From Bifidobacterium miconis (GTDB taxonomy: Bacteria > Actinomycetota > Actinomycetes > Actinomycetales > Bifidobacteriaceae), in contig NZ_JAHBBH010000003.1 in assembly GCF_019331735.1 (NCBI RefSeq), positions 102,191-166,190 on the forward strand: a stretch of 64,000 nt of DNA, given 5' to 3'. Shown here piece after piece: positions 16,549 to 24,056 of the stretch (position 1 is its first letter; every line of letters starts with the position of its first letter). The position numbers and the translations under genes were made by a program. The notes under the pieces are model-generated. The model had not been told where the DNA came from. It was given only the letters and a program-made list of their open reading frames with translations, and ran no database searches.

Positions 16549-18122
16549 TGCGCCTTCTTCTTCGGCTGGTCGTCGCCGTACAGCGACGGGAAGGACAGAT
16601 CCGGAATCTCCACGTCGATGTTCTCTTCGATCTGCGGGAACAGCGTGTGCAGGTTCGTGTCGTTGTGCTGCTTCGGCTTGCCGCCCGGCTGCACGACCGC
16701 GGGCTGCACGACGGGGGGCTGTGCCGCCGGCCGGGTCGAGGAGGCCGTTGCGGGCGAAGTCGCCGGGGCCGCCGGAGCGGCCGGGCTCTCTGCCGCGACC
16801 GGTTCGTGCTCCGCGGAGGCGGAGACGGCGGAGGCGGCGGCCGCCATGACATGCACGTCAGGAACGCTCGGCAGGTCCAGCGACGGCACGCTCGGGCGAA
16901 ACGCCGTCGGGGCGGACTGCGCGGCACGCTCTTGGGACACTTCGACGATGTGCGCCAGCTGGGCCAGTGACGAACCGGCAGGAGCCGACGACGGTTCGGC
17001 CGGAGCCGGGGCCGGGGTTTCGGCAGCTTCGGGTTCGACGGACGATGTGGCCGGAACGGCCAGGGCCGGGGCAGGTTCGGCGGTCGCATCATGCGCATCA
17101 TGCGCGGCGGATACGACGGGCGTAACGGGCGACGGAATCGGTGCGGCCGGCTCGGAAACGGGCTGGGCGACGTGCACGGGGGCCGCGGGGACCGCAGGCG
17201 CCGGAGCGGGCGCCGCCGCGGGTTCCGGTGCCGGAGGCACGACCGTCGCAGCCGTTGTGGTTGCCGGGGCCGCCGAGGCCGCGGCGGGGATGACCGGCGA
17301 GGCCGGGGCCGGGGCGAAAATGGCCTGTTCCGCCTTGTGCAGCGCGTCGAAGGATTCGGCCTCGGTCTTGGCGGCGTCGTCCGTTGCGCCCGTCGACGGC
17401 CTTGGCGCGTCCGGGGACGGGATCAGCGGAGAGACGCCCTGCGCAGAACGCGCGGCGGACGGCGCCGCGACGTCGTCGCGGTCAAGGTCCGCGACGCGCG
17501 CAAACGATTCGAGACGGCTCAGCAGCTGCACGCACGCGTTGAGGAAATAGTCGACCTGACGTTCGTCGTAGCCGGCCTTGCCCTTGCGTTGCGTGAAGAT
17601 CGCGCTGCTGACCGAAGCGGAGGTGACGTTCTTGAATTTGTCGACGTCCTGCCGGCGCGCGCCGTCCACCGCAAGTTCGGCGGCGACCTTGTCGACGATG
17701 TTGTCGATGAGACGGTCGACCTGCTTGCGGTCGTAGGACGGGGTCTTCTTCTGACCGTCCTGGAAGCGCGCCCTGTGCGCGCGGGAGACGTGATTCGCGA
17801 TCTGTCGGTACAGGTCCTCGGTCTGCGCGCGCCATGCCACGCGGCCCTGATCGGCGATCTGCGTGGCCGTCTGCCGGTCCACCACCGCGCGTTCGAGACG
17901 GGACAATGCGGCGTCGACCTGGGCGATGTCGTACCCGTCCTTCGCCATATCAAAGGAGACGTTCTGGATGTCGCGCTGCGTCAACGCCGATTCGTCGCTG
18001 TCGTACAGGGCGTGCGCCCGGTCCAGAAACGCGTCGACCTGACCGGTATCGTAGCCGAGCTTCCGCTTTCCCGCGCGCGCGATCAACGCCCCGCCTCGTC
18101 CGGCATCAGGTTCCTGCGCCAT
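16545..18122 (-). CDS. DivIVA-repeat protein with long Pro/Ala-rich tail
   Basis: A 525-residue cytoplasmic protein. Residues 20-200 contain four Y-D-x-x-Q-V-D signatures (24-30, 64-70, 130-136, 185-191), the mark of the short DivIVA-domain repeat common in actinobacteria. About residues 215-475 are an Ala/Pro/Val/Ser-rich disordered stretch, and the end is a conserved-looking acidic block with EENIDVEIPDLSFPSLYGDD. Start ATG 18120-18122 has TAGGAGG upstream. It overlaps dxr by four bases and may link envelope growth to lipid-carrier synthesis; that role is inference. Not the true polar DivIVA/Wag31, which has a long coiled coil. Confidence 0.82.
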   Translation of the reverse strand: MAQEPDAGRGGALIARAGKRKLGYDTGQVDAFLDRAHALYDSDESALTQRDIQNVSFDMAKDGYDIAQVDAALSRLERAVVDRQTATQIADQGRVAWRAQTEDLYRQIANHVSRAHRARFQDGQKKTPSYDRKQVDRLIDNIVDKVAAELAVDGARRQDVDKFKNVTSASVSSAIFTQRKGKAGYDERQVDYFLNACVQLLSRLESFARVADLDRDDVAAPSAARSAQGVSPLIPSPDAPRPSTGATDDAAKTEAESFDALHKAEQAIFAPAPASPVIPAAASAAPATTTAATVVPPAPEPAAAPAPAPAVPAAPVHVAQPVSEPAAPIPSPVTPVVSAAHDAHDATAEPAPALAVPATSSVEPEAAETPAPAPAEPSSAPAGSSLAQLAHIVEVSQERAAQSAPTAFRPSVPSLDLPSVPDVHVMAAAASAVSASAEHEPVAAESPAAPAAPATSPATASSTRPAAQPPVVQPAVVQPGGKPKQHNDTNLHTLFPQIEENIDVEIPDLSFPSLYGDDQPKKKAQ

Positions 18123-18338
18123 CGATATCGACCTCCTACGGATAGTTGCATACGGTTTTACTGTACGTTGCGCTTGCGACGCCGACCGCGGCGCCATCAG
18201 CGCCGCCGGGCCGGAACGCGATGCGACGCGCCGATTTGTTGTCGACGTTCTCGGCCTGATACCGCCGAAAACCGGTTCGGCCGGCATCCCCTTCCGCCGT
18301 TCGCGTCGAAGCGGCCGTGTAGTGTGCGGTTCGTTGCG

Positions 18339-18411
18339 GGCGATTAGCTCAGTTGGTTAGAGCGCCACCTTTACACGGTGGATGTCGGGGGTTCGAATCC
18401 CTCATCGCCCA
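18339..18411 (+). tRNA. tRNA-Val (anticodon TAC)
   Basis: Acceptor stem GGGCGAT/ATCGCCC, D-arm AGCTCAGTTGGTTAGAGC, anticodon stem CCACC/GGTGG around TTTACAC (anticodon TAC), T-arm GGGGGTTCGAATCCCTC with one imperfect pair, discriminator A. The 3' CCA is not encoded. Confidence 0.96.
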
Positions 18412-18420
18412 CCCTCAAAA

Positions 18421-18447
18421 ACCGGCGGAATTCCGCCGGTTTTCTCG
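18421..18447 (+). terminator. Terminator of the tRNA-Val gene
   Basis: ACCGGCGGAATTCCGCCGGT is a perfect 20-bp palindrome followed by TTTTCTCGTTTT, nine bases after the tRNA. Confidence 0.85.
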
Positions 18448-18573
18448 TTTTCAGACAGCCTCCTCCCACATTCCGCCCACGTCACGGGCATCCCGCGGGC
18501 TCGCTTTCGCGCGCATGCGGATATGACGAAGGCCGCCGGATCATCCCGACGGCCTTCAACGTGTTCATGCGGT

Positions 18574-18990
18574 TCAGCGGCCCTTGCCGAAGGCGCGCAG
18601 CTGAATGCCGTTCCAGTCCTTGCTGACGGTCAGCGGCGTCGCGGCGTTCATGCCGGCGGTCTTCGCGGCGGACTGCACGGTGCTGGAGCTTGCCGCGCCC
18701 GGACGGCCCGGCTTCGGGGTGAGCACCCACAGCGGGCCGTCGTCGCCGAGAACGGCGTAGGCATCGACGATCACGTCGGACAGCTCGTCCTCGTCGTCGC
18801 CGTCGCGCCACCAGATGATCACGCCGTCGACGGCGGAATCATAGTCCTCGTCGACCAGTTCCTCGCCGGTCAACCCTTCGATTTCGGCGCGGACGGAATC
18901 GTCCACGTCGTCGTCCCACAACCATTCCTGGACGAAGTCGCCCTTGTGGAATCCGAATTCTTCAGCGTTAGCAGATGCCGTTTGATTCAC
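18574..18990 (-). CDS. DUF3052-family protein
   Basis: A 138-residue acidic cytoplasmic protein of the actinobacterial DUF3052 family, function unknown. Typical blocks: FGFHKGDFVQEWLWDDDVDD, WWRDGDDEDELSDVIVDAY, LWVLTPKPGRPG and TPLTVSKDWNGIQLRAFGK. The start is a GTG at 18988-18990 with a -10 box seven bases upstream and no Shine-Dalgarno, pointing to a leaderless mRNA. It is the only gene between the tRNA and the Lon-like protease. Confidence 0.85.
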   Translation of the reverse strand: MNQTASANAEEFGFHKGDFVQEWLWDDDVDDSVRAEIEGLTGEELVDEDYDSAVDGVIIWWRDGDDEDELSDVIVDAYAVLGDDGPLWVLTPKPGRPGAASSSTVQSAAKTAGMNAATPLTVSKDWNGIQLRAFGKGR

Positions 18991-18997
18991 GCATCAC

Positions 18998-19003
18998 ACA
19001 ATA
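18998..19003 (-). promoter_or_regulatory. Extended -10 box of the DUF3052 gene (leaderless)
   Basis: On the minus strand TGGTATTGT is an extended -10 whose hexamer ends seven bases before the GTG start, with TTGCTG about 15 bp further upstream as a possible -35. Confidence 0.55.
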
Positions 19004-19183
19004 CCAAGAAGCGGCGAACAGCAACGTTAACGGTCCACGGCGCGTCGCGGGCCGCAACGTCTCGCCAGCCCCGACCATATCGGCGCAACGCGGGTCGTGT
19101 GGTGCCAGTCATTGGCTGGTGCGGCAAACGGCCGCGGGCCGCGGGCAACGTCCCGGCGTCGCCGTCCCGCATCGGACGCGACG

Positions 19184-20182
19184 TCACTTGGCCATGCAGT
19201 GCGCCAGCGTCTCCCCTTCGCCCTTGCCGATCGCCACGAGCGCCCGGTATGCGTCGTCCAGCGTTGCGACCTTCACGTCGCGCAGCCCGGACGGCACGTG
19301 TCCGACGACCTCGTCGCAGTTCGACTCGGGGGCGAGGAACCACGTCGCGCCGTCGCGCTTCGCGCCGAGCATCTTGAGCCGAATGCCGCCGATCGCGCCG
19401 ACCTTGCCGTTCTTCGACATCGTGCCGGTGCCGGCGATCGTCTTGCCGCCGGTCTCGTTCTCCGGCGTGAGCTTGTCGATCAGGCCGAGCGCGTACATCA
19501 TGCCGGCCGACGGGCCGCCGATGTCGTCGACGTGCATGGTCACCTTCACACCGTCCGTGTCCACGCCGAGCTTCTTCGCGTACGCGAGCGCGGCCGCGGT
19601 GGCCGTGTCCTGCGAGGAGCTCATCTCCTTGCTGCTTTCCTTCTTGTACTCCTCGGCGGTCTGGCCGACCGGCACCACGGCTTCCTGCGGCATCACGGTC
19701 TGGTGCGGGTCGAGCCACGCGTACACCGTCTGCAGGTTGGTGACGGGATAGCCCGGCACGCCGGACGCGTTGACCGTGACGAGCAGCAGCTTGCCTTTGT
19801 CCTCGTGCGTCGTCGCGCCGGTGACGGCGATGACCTGCTTGCCGTCGGTTTCGCCGAGCACGTCGGCGGTCGGCCCGGGGCCTTCGACCGCGTACGCGCT
19901 GGGCAGGCACAGGACGATGACGGACAGCAGCACGGCGACGGTGCCGGTGAAGTACTTGGGATCCAGGCCGCGATACGGTTCCAGCCACGCGCGGACGGCG
20001 CCGGGCACGCCTGCGATGCGCTGCCGCAGGCCGCGTCGATTCGGTCGCGGCGGCTCGGCATCGCCGTCGTCGCGCGCATCCTCGGCGTCCGGTTCCGTTG
20101 CGTTGGGAACGGCGTCCGGTTCGGCCTGCGCGGCGTCGCCGTCGAATATGCCTTTGGCGTGAGACTGGCGTTTCTGGTGCAT
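19184..20182 (-). CDS. YlbL-type membrane protease with Lon S16 domain, apparently lacking PDZ
   Basis: A 332-residue extracytoplasmic Lon-fold serine protease anchored by one helix (about 78-97) after a charged cytoplasmic N-terminus. The S16 domain has the Ser/Lys dyad: DDIGGPSAGMMYALG (Ser225) and NGKVGAIGGI (Lys260). In the actinobacterial YlbL family a PDZ domain stands between the SSxxTAALxYLG helix and this domain. Here the helix (SSSQDTATAAALAYAKKLG) is followed within about 10 residues by the Lon domain, so the PDZ seems absent. ATG 20180-20182 lies ten bases after GGGAGG; 20191 is an alternative. It is divergent from the zincin_2 gene, a pairing known in mycobacteria. Confidence 0.85.
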   Translation of the reverse strand: MHQKRQSHAKGIFDGDAAQAEPDAVPNATEPDAEDARDDGDAEPPRPNRRGLRQRIAGVPGAVRAWLEPYRGLDPKYFTGTVAVLLSVIVLCLPSAYAVEGPGPTADVLGETDGKQVIAVTGATTHEDKGKLLLVTVNASGVPGYPVTNLQTVYAWLDPHQTVMPQEAVVPVGQTAEEYKKESSKEMSSSQDTATAAALAYAKKLGVDTDGVKVTMHVDDIGGPSAGMMYALGLIDKLTPENETGGKTIAGTGTMSKNGKVGAIGGIRLKMLGAKRDGATWFLAPESNCDEVVGHVPSGLRDVKVATLDDAYRALVAIGKGEGETLAHCMAK

Positions 20183-20245
20183 TATCGGCATACCTCCCAT
20201 ACTATGGAACCAACCGACGTTAACACATGAGGCAGGGAACGGACT

Positions 20246-21880
20246 ATGGACGACAACGCAATCCACCAGTGGCTGATCGAGTGCTTCGGCACGATCCAGG
20301 GCGAGATGGCCTACAAGCAGCTCGAGAACTTGCCTGAGCCGATCCGCGAGCAGCTGATGAACCAGGATCCGAGCAAGCTGCCGAAACCGGCCGAAGTGCA
20401 GTCGCTGATGCAGGCGTTCACCGCGGGCGGGCTCAATTCGGTCAGCGACATGCAGCAGACGGTCGCGGCCGGTCCGATCAACGTGAAGTTGGCGCGTTCG
20501 ATCGCGTTGCAGCAGGCGAACGGCGAAGGTTCGCAGGCGACGGTGAGCGCGGTGACCGGCGAGGCGGCCCGCCGCGCGATGAGCGAGGCGAACCTGTGGC
20601 TGGACACGGCGTGCGAGATGAATCCGGCCGCGGGCGAGCCGCAGGTGCTCACGCGCGCCGGCTGGGTCGAGGGCACGATCGACGCGTGGGCGAAGTTCGC
20701 CGCGCCCGTGGCCGAGTCGATGAACAACGCGTTGGCCTCGGTGATTTCGGAGCGTCTCGGCGACGCGTTCAACGGCGAGATTTCGGGCATGTTCGCCGGC
20801 CCGGTGCCGATTCCGATCCCGGACGGCATGAAGGATCCGGCGCAGCTGATCAAGCTGCTGGGCAACACGTCGTTCGCGATGCAGCTCGGGCAGGCGGCCG
20901 GCAAGCTCTCGCACGAGGTGCACGGCAGCTTCGATCAGGGCATCGCGCTGCTGTCGAATCCGGCGGGCGGCCTGATCGCGCAGAACGTCGAGGAGTACGC
21001 GAAGGCGCTCGACATTCCGACCGACGAGGTGATGTCGTTCCTCGCGCTGCGCGAGATGGCGCACGCGCGCCTGTTCGCGTCCGTGCCGTGGCTGATGCCG
21101 CGGTTCGAGGCGCTCATCGGCAAGTACGCGCGCGGCGTGGACATCGATCTGGACGCGATGGAGGAGCAACTGCGCGAGGCGACGGCGATGGATCCGGAGG
21201 CGATTTCCGGCGCGGTGAACCTGACGAAGGTCGGCATCGCGGACACGCCGGAGCAGAAGGAGGCGCTCGCCTCGCTCGAGACGATGCTCGCCTTGGTCGA
21301 AGGCTGGGTTGATTGCGTGACGTGGCGCGCCGGCATGGCGCACATTCCGCATATCGAACAGCTGCGCGAGATGATGCGCCGCGAGCGCGCGATCGGCGGC
21401 CCGGCGGAGCGCACGTTCGAGTCGCTGCTCGGACTGGAGCTGCGCCCGAAGCGGATGCGCGAGGCCGCGGCCGTGTGGGAGAAGCTCGGCGCCACGGAAG
21501 GCCCGGAGGCCCGCGACGCGAAGTGGTCGCACCCCGATCTGCTGCCGGCTCTGCCCGATGACGCCGCCGCCACGCCGGCGCCGGCGACCGGTTCGCCCAC
21601 CGGCAGTCCGGCCGTTCCCGGCACCGCCGTCACCGGCGCCGATGCCACCACCGCTTCGGCCACGCCGGCCACGCCGAACGGCGACGACCCAACCGCCGAC
21701 GGATCCGCGCATCCTGCAGGAACCAACGGATCCGCATCCGATGCGGGGCTGTCCGGCACGCCCTCCGGCGGCATCGACTGGGACGCCGAGCTCAGCAAGC
21801 TTCTCGAAGAGGATGCCGGCGACGAATCCGGCGACTCGGACGATTCATCCGATTCGCCGGATTCACCCACCGCGGAGTGA
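20246..21880 (+). CDS. Zincin_2 (DUF2342) family putative metalloprotease
   Basis: A 544-residue actinobacterial protein of the DUF2342/zincin_2 family. The metal-site region reads FLALREMAHARLFASVPWL, matching the family's REAAHQRLF helix. The C-terminal block FESLLGLELRPKRMREAAAV is also typical. Whether it is proteolytically active is unproven. The last 125 residues are a low-complexity Ala/Thr/Asp/Ser-rich tail. ATG 20246 follows AGGCAGGGAA. It is divergent from the YlbL-like protease and convergent, across a repeat array, with the uvrD2-like gene. Confidence 0.82.
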   Translation: MDDNAIHQWLIECFGTIQGEMAYKQLENLPEPIREQLMNQDPSKLPKPAEVQSLMQAFTAGGLNSVSDMQQTVAAGPINVKLARSIALQQANGEGSQATVSAVTGEAARRAMSEANLWLDTACEMNPAAGEPQVLTRAGWVEGTIDAWAKFAAPVAESMNNALASVISERLGDAFNGEISGMFAGPVPIPIPDGMKDPAQLIKLLGNTSFAMQLGQAAGKLSHEVHGSFDQGIALLSNPAGGLIAQNVEEYAKALDIPTDEVMSFLALREMAHARLFASVPWLMPRFEALIGKYARGVDIDLDAMEEQLREATAMDPEAISGAVNLTKVGIADTPEQKEALASLETMLALVEGWVDCVTWRAGMAHIPHIEQLREMMRRERAIGGPAERTFESLLGLELRPKRMREAAAVWEKLGATEGPEARDAKWSHPDLLPALPDDAAATPAPATGSPTGSPAVPGTAVTGADATTASATPATPNGDDPTADGSAHPAGTNGSASDAGLSGTPSGGIDWDAELSKLLEEDAGDESGDSDDSSDSPDSPTAE

Positions 21881-21928
21881 TCGCCAAGCAACCGGTTCCG
21901 CGCATGTTGACGCCCTCACCCTGTGATC

Positions 21929-22104
21929 GTGGGCATAAGCGGTACATCATGAGCCCCGATTCGTGGGCATAGGCGGGACATATAGACGATCGTGGGCATA
22001 GACCGACCATGTACAGGCCAATAATCACCTCTTCATGGTTGGTTTATGCCCACGTTCCCATGAACGACCATGAACGACCGGGTACATGGTCGGTCTATGC
22101 CCAC
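21929..22104. repeat. Inverted-motif array A (GTGGGCATA / TATGCCCAC)
   Basis: Between two convergent genes. Plus-oriented GTGGGCATA copies begin at 21929, 21963 and 21992; reverse copies TATGCCCAC lie at 22045-22053 and 22096-22104. The copy at 21992-22014 and the last one (22082-22104) are a perfect 23-bp inverted repeat. The same motif forms array B at 31651-31846. No gene lies in the 268-bp gap. Confidence 0.9.
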
Positions 22105-22148
22105 AACCCGCAAGCAGCCACGAGATCGTAAGATTCCACGGCCGTCCG

Positions 22149-23864
22149 TCAGGCCACGAACCGGCTGGGCACGCGGGGCCGGGAGGCCATATCGCCGTTT
22201 TTGGTGACGGCGTAGGACAGGTGGAGCGTGTCTTCGGCTCGCGTGACGGCCACGTACATGAGCCGGCGCTCCTCCTCCAGCTCGTCGCCGGCGTCCGGCG
22301 AGCCGAACGGGATCAGCCCCTCCGAACAGCCGATTACGAACACGTGCTTGAATTCCAGGCCCTTGGACGCGTGGATCGTCGAAATCGTCACCGAGCCCGT
22401 CCTCGCGGCGATCCGCGCGGCCGCGGCACGATCCGCACCGGTCGACGGCTCGTCCGCAACGGCGGCATCATCGCGCACGGCATTCGCCGTATCCGCGCCA
22501 ACGGCAACGCCCGCAATCTCCCGTGCACCGTTCACCATCGCACCGCCCGCACGAACCCCGTCCGCACGCGACTCAGCAACACGCGCCTCATCCGCCCGCA
22601 CCTGCATCGCATCAATCAGCACCTGCCGTTCCACGGCGTGCTCGTCGGCGAGCGCGGTGCCCTCCCAACCCGAGTCGCGGCGCACGCGATACCGCAGTCC
22701 GGCATCGCGCAACGCAGCGCAGAACACGTTCTGCTGCGCGTTGATGCGGGTCAGGATCGCGCAGTCGGACGGCGAGACGCCGCGCGAAACCAGCCGCATG
22801 ATGCGCGAGGCCACGCCCTTCGCCTCGTCCTCGTCGCTCACGTACCGCGTGCGTTCGATGCGCGCGCCCGCTTCGCGCGCGGAGACGAGCTTGAGATAGT
22901 TGGTGCGGTCGGGCGATTTGGCAAGCACCTGGTTCGCGTAGCGCACGACCTGCGGCGTGGACCGGTAGTCGGTGTTGAGGCTCACGTCGGCGGCGAGCGG
23001 GCCGAATTGGTCGGGGAAGGCGAGCAGGTCGTAGCTGCTGGCCCCGGCGAACGAGTAGATGGTCTGCGCAGGGTCGCCGACGACGCAGACATTGCGGTTG
23101 CGCTCCCCCAGCCACAGCGTGAGCAGCCGGTGCTGCAGGGGCGAGACGTCCTGATATTCGTCGACGGTGATCCAGCGCAGGCTGCGGCGGATGTCGGCGG
23201 CGATCTCGTCGAAGTCGTCGAGGATGTGGCAGTCGATGAGCAGGATGTCGTCGAAGTCGATGAGCCCGTGCGCGGTTTTTTCCTGTTCATAGCAGTCGTA
23301 TGCGTCGGCGAATTGCTGCGGGTCGAGTCCGGCGGGCGGCTGGCGGTGCGTGGCGGCGGTGACGCGCAGGTAGTCGTCGGGCGCGACGAGCGAGATCTTG
23401 CACCAGTTGATTTCGGCCTGCACGTCGCGCACGGCGACGCCGTCCACTTCGATGCCGTCGCGGCTGCGCTGCATGGCCTGCGCGACGATGCGCTGCAGTT
23501 CGCCGGGCTCGCCCGCGATGCGCGGCATGGGCGCGTCGCAGATGTCCTCCCACGAGGAGCGCACCTGTCTGAGCGCGGCGGAGTGGAAGGTCGCGGCGGT
23601 CACCGCGTCGCCGACGCCGAGTCCGGCGATGCGCGTGCGCATTTCGGCGGCGGCCTTGACGGAGAACGTGACGGCGAGCACGCCGGCCGGATCCCATTCG
23701 CCGCGTGCGCACGCGTAGGCGATGCGGCGCGTGACGGTGCGCGTCTTGCCCGCGCCCGCGCCCGCGATGATGCGCACGGGGCCGTGCAGCGTGGTCGCCG
23801 CGCGCCGCTGCGCCTCGTCGAGTCCGTCGAGGATGCGTTCCGCCGATGCTGCCGATGTTGCCAT
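22149..23864 (-). CDS. uvrD2: UvrD/PcrA-like superfamily 1 DNA helicase (UvrD2 type)
   Basis: A 571-residue 3'-5' helicase for DNA repair. SF1 motifs in order: Q-motif LDEAQRRAATT, Walker A IIAGAGAGKTRT, motif Ia VTFSVKAAAEM, Walker B TVDEYQDVSPLQ, motif III VVGDPAQTIYSFAGA, motif IV YRSTPQVVRYAN, motif V ISTIHASKGLEF, motif VI YVAVTRAEDTL. It is shorter than mycobacterial UvrD2: no C-terminal HRDC is seen after PSRFVA, and the 2B region is largely replaced by an Ala/Asp/Arg-rich stretch (about residues 410-480). CACAAT lies six bases before the ATG with no Shine-Dalgarno. Near ylbL and zincin_2 as in other actinobacteria. Confidence 0.9.
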   Translation of the reverse strand: MATSAASAERILDGLDEAQRRAATTLHGPVRIIAGAGAGKTRTVTRRIAYACARGEWDPAGVLAVTFSVKAAAEMRTRIAGLGVGDAVTAATFHSAALRQVRSSWEDICDAPMPRIAGEPGELQRIVAQAMQRSRDGIEVDGVAVRDVQAEINWCKISLVAPDDYLRVTAATHRQPPAGLDPQQFADAYDCYEQEKTAHGLIDFDDILLIDCHILDDFDEIAADIRRSLRWITVDEYQDVSPLQHRLLTLWLGERNRNVCVVGDPAQTIYSFAGASSYDLLAFPDQFGPLAADVSLNTDYRSTPQVVRYANQVLAKSPDRTNYLKLVSAREAGARIERTRYVSDEDEAKGVASRIMRLVSRGVSPSDCAILTRINAQQNVFCAALRDAGLRYRVRRDSGWEGTALADEHAVERQVLIDAMQVRADEARVAESRADGVRAGGAMVNGAREIAGVAVGADTANAVRDDAAVADEPSTGADRAAAARIAARTGSVTISTIHASKGLEFKHVFVIGCSEGLIPFGSPDAGDELEEERRLMYVAVTRAEDTLHLSYAVTKNGDMASRPRVPSRFVA

Positions 23865-24056
23865 GCGCCCATTGTGCCAGTCGCGGCGGAAGAGGCGCGC
23901 GGCGATCAGTCGGGACGCGCGGCCGGCGATCGACGTGCCTCAATCGTGCCGGCGACGTGCCGGCATCGTGCCGGCAGGCCCGCCGGCGGGTCGAAGAATG
24001 ACATGTCAGACCGCATTCCGACACGGTTTGAGCGGCGCATGTATTAGGGTTGAACT

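Noticed and set aside
14590..17550. 986-residue plus-strand frame opposite ispG, dxr and the DivIVA-repeat gene
   Set aside because: Antisense shadow: biased His/Arg/Gly/Ala composition, no family motifs, and three well-supported genes on the other strand.
20183..21712. Long minus-strand extension of the Lon-like protease opposite the zincin_2 gene
   Set aside because: The extension is antisense to a supported gene and has shadow composition; ribosome site and membrane topology fit the start near 20182.
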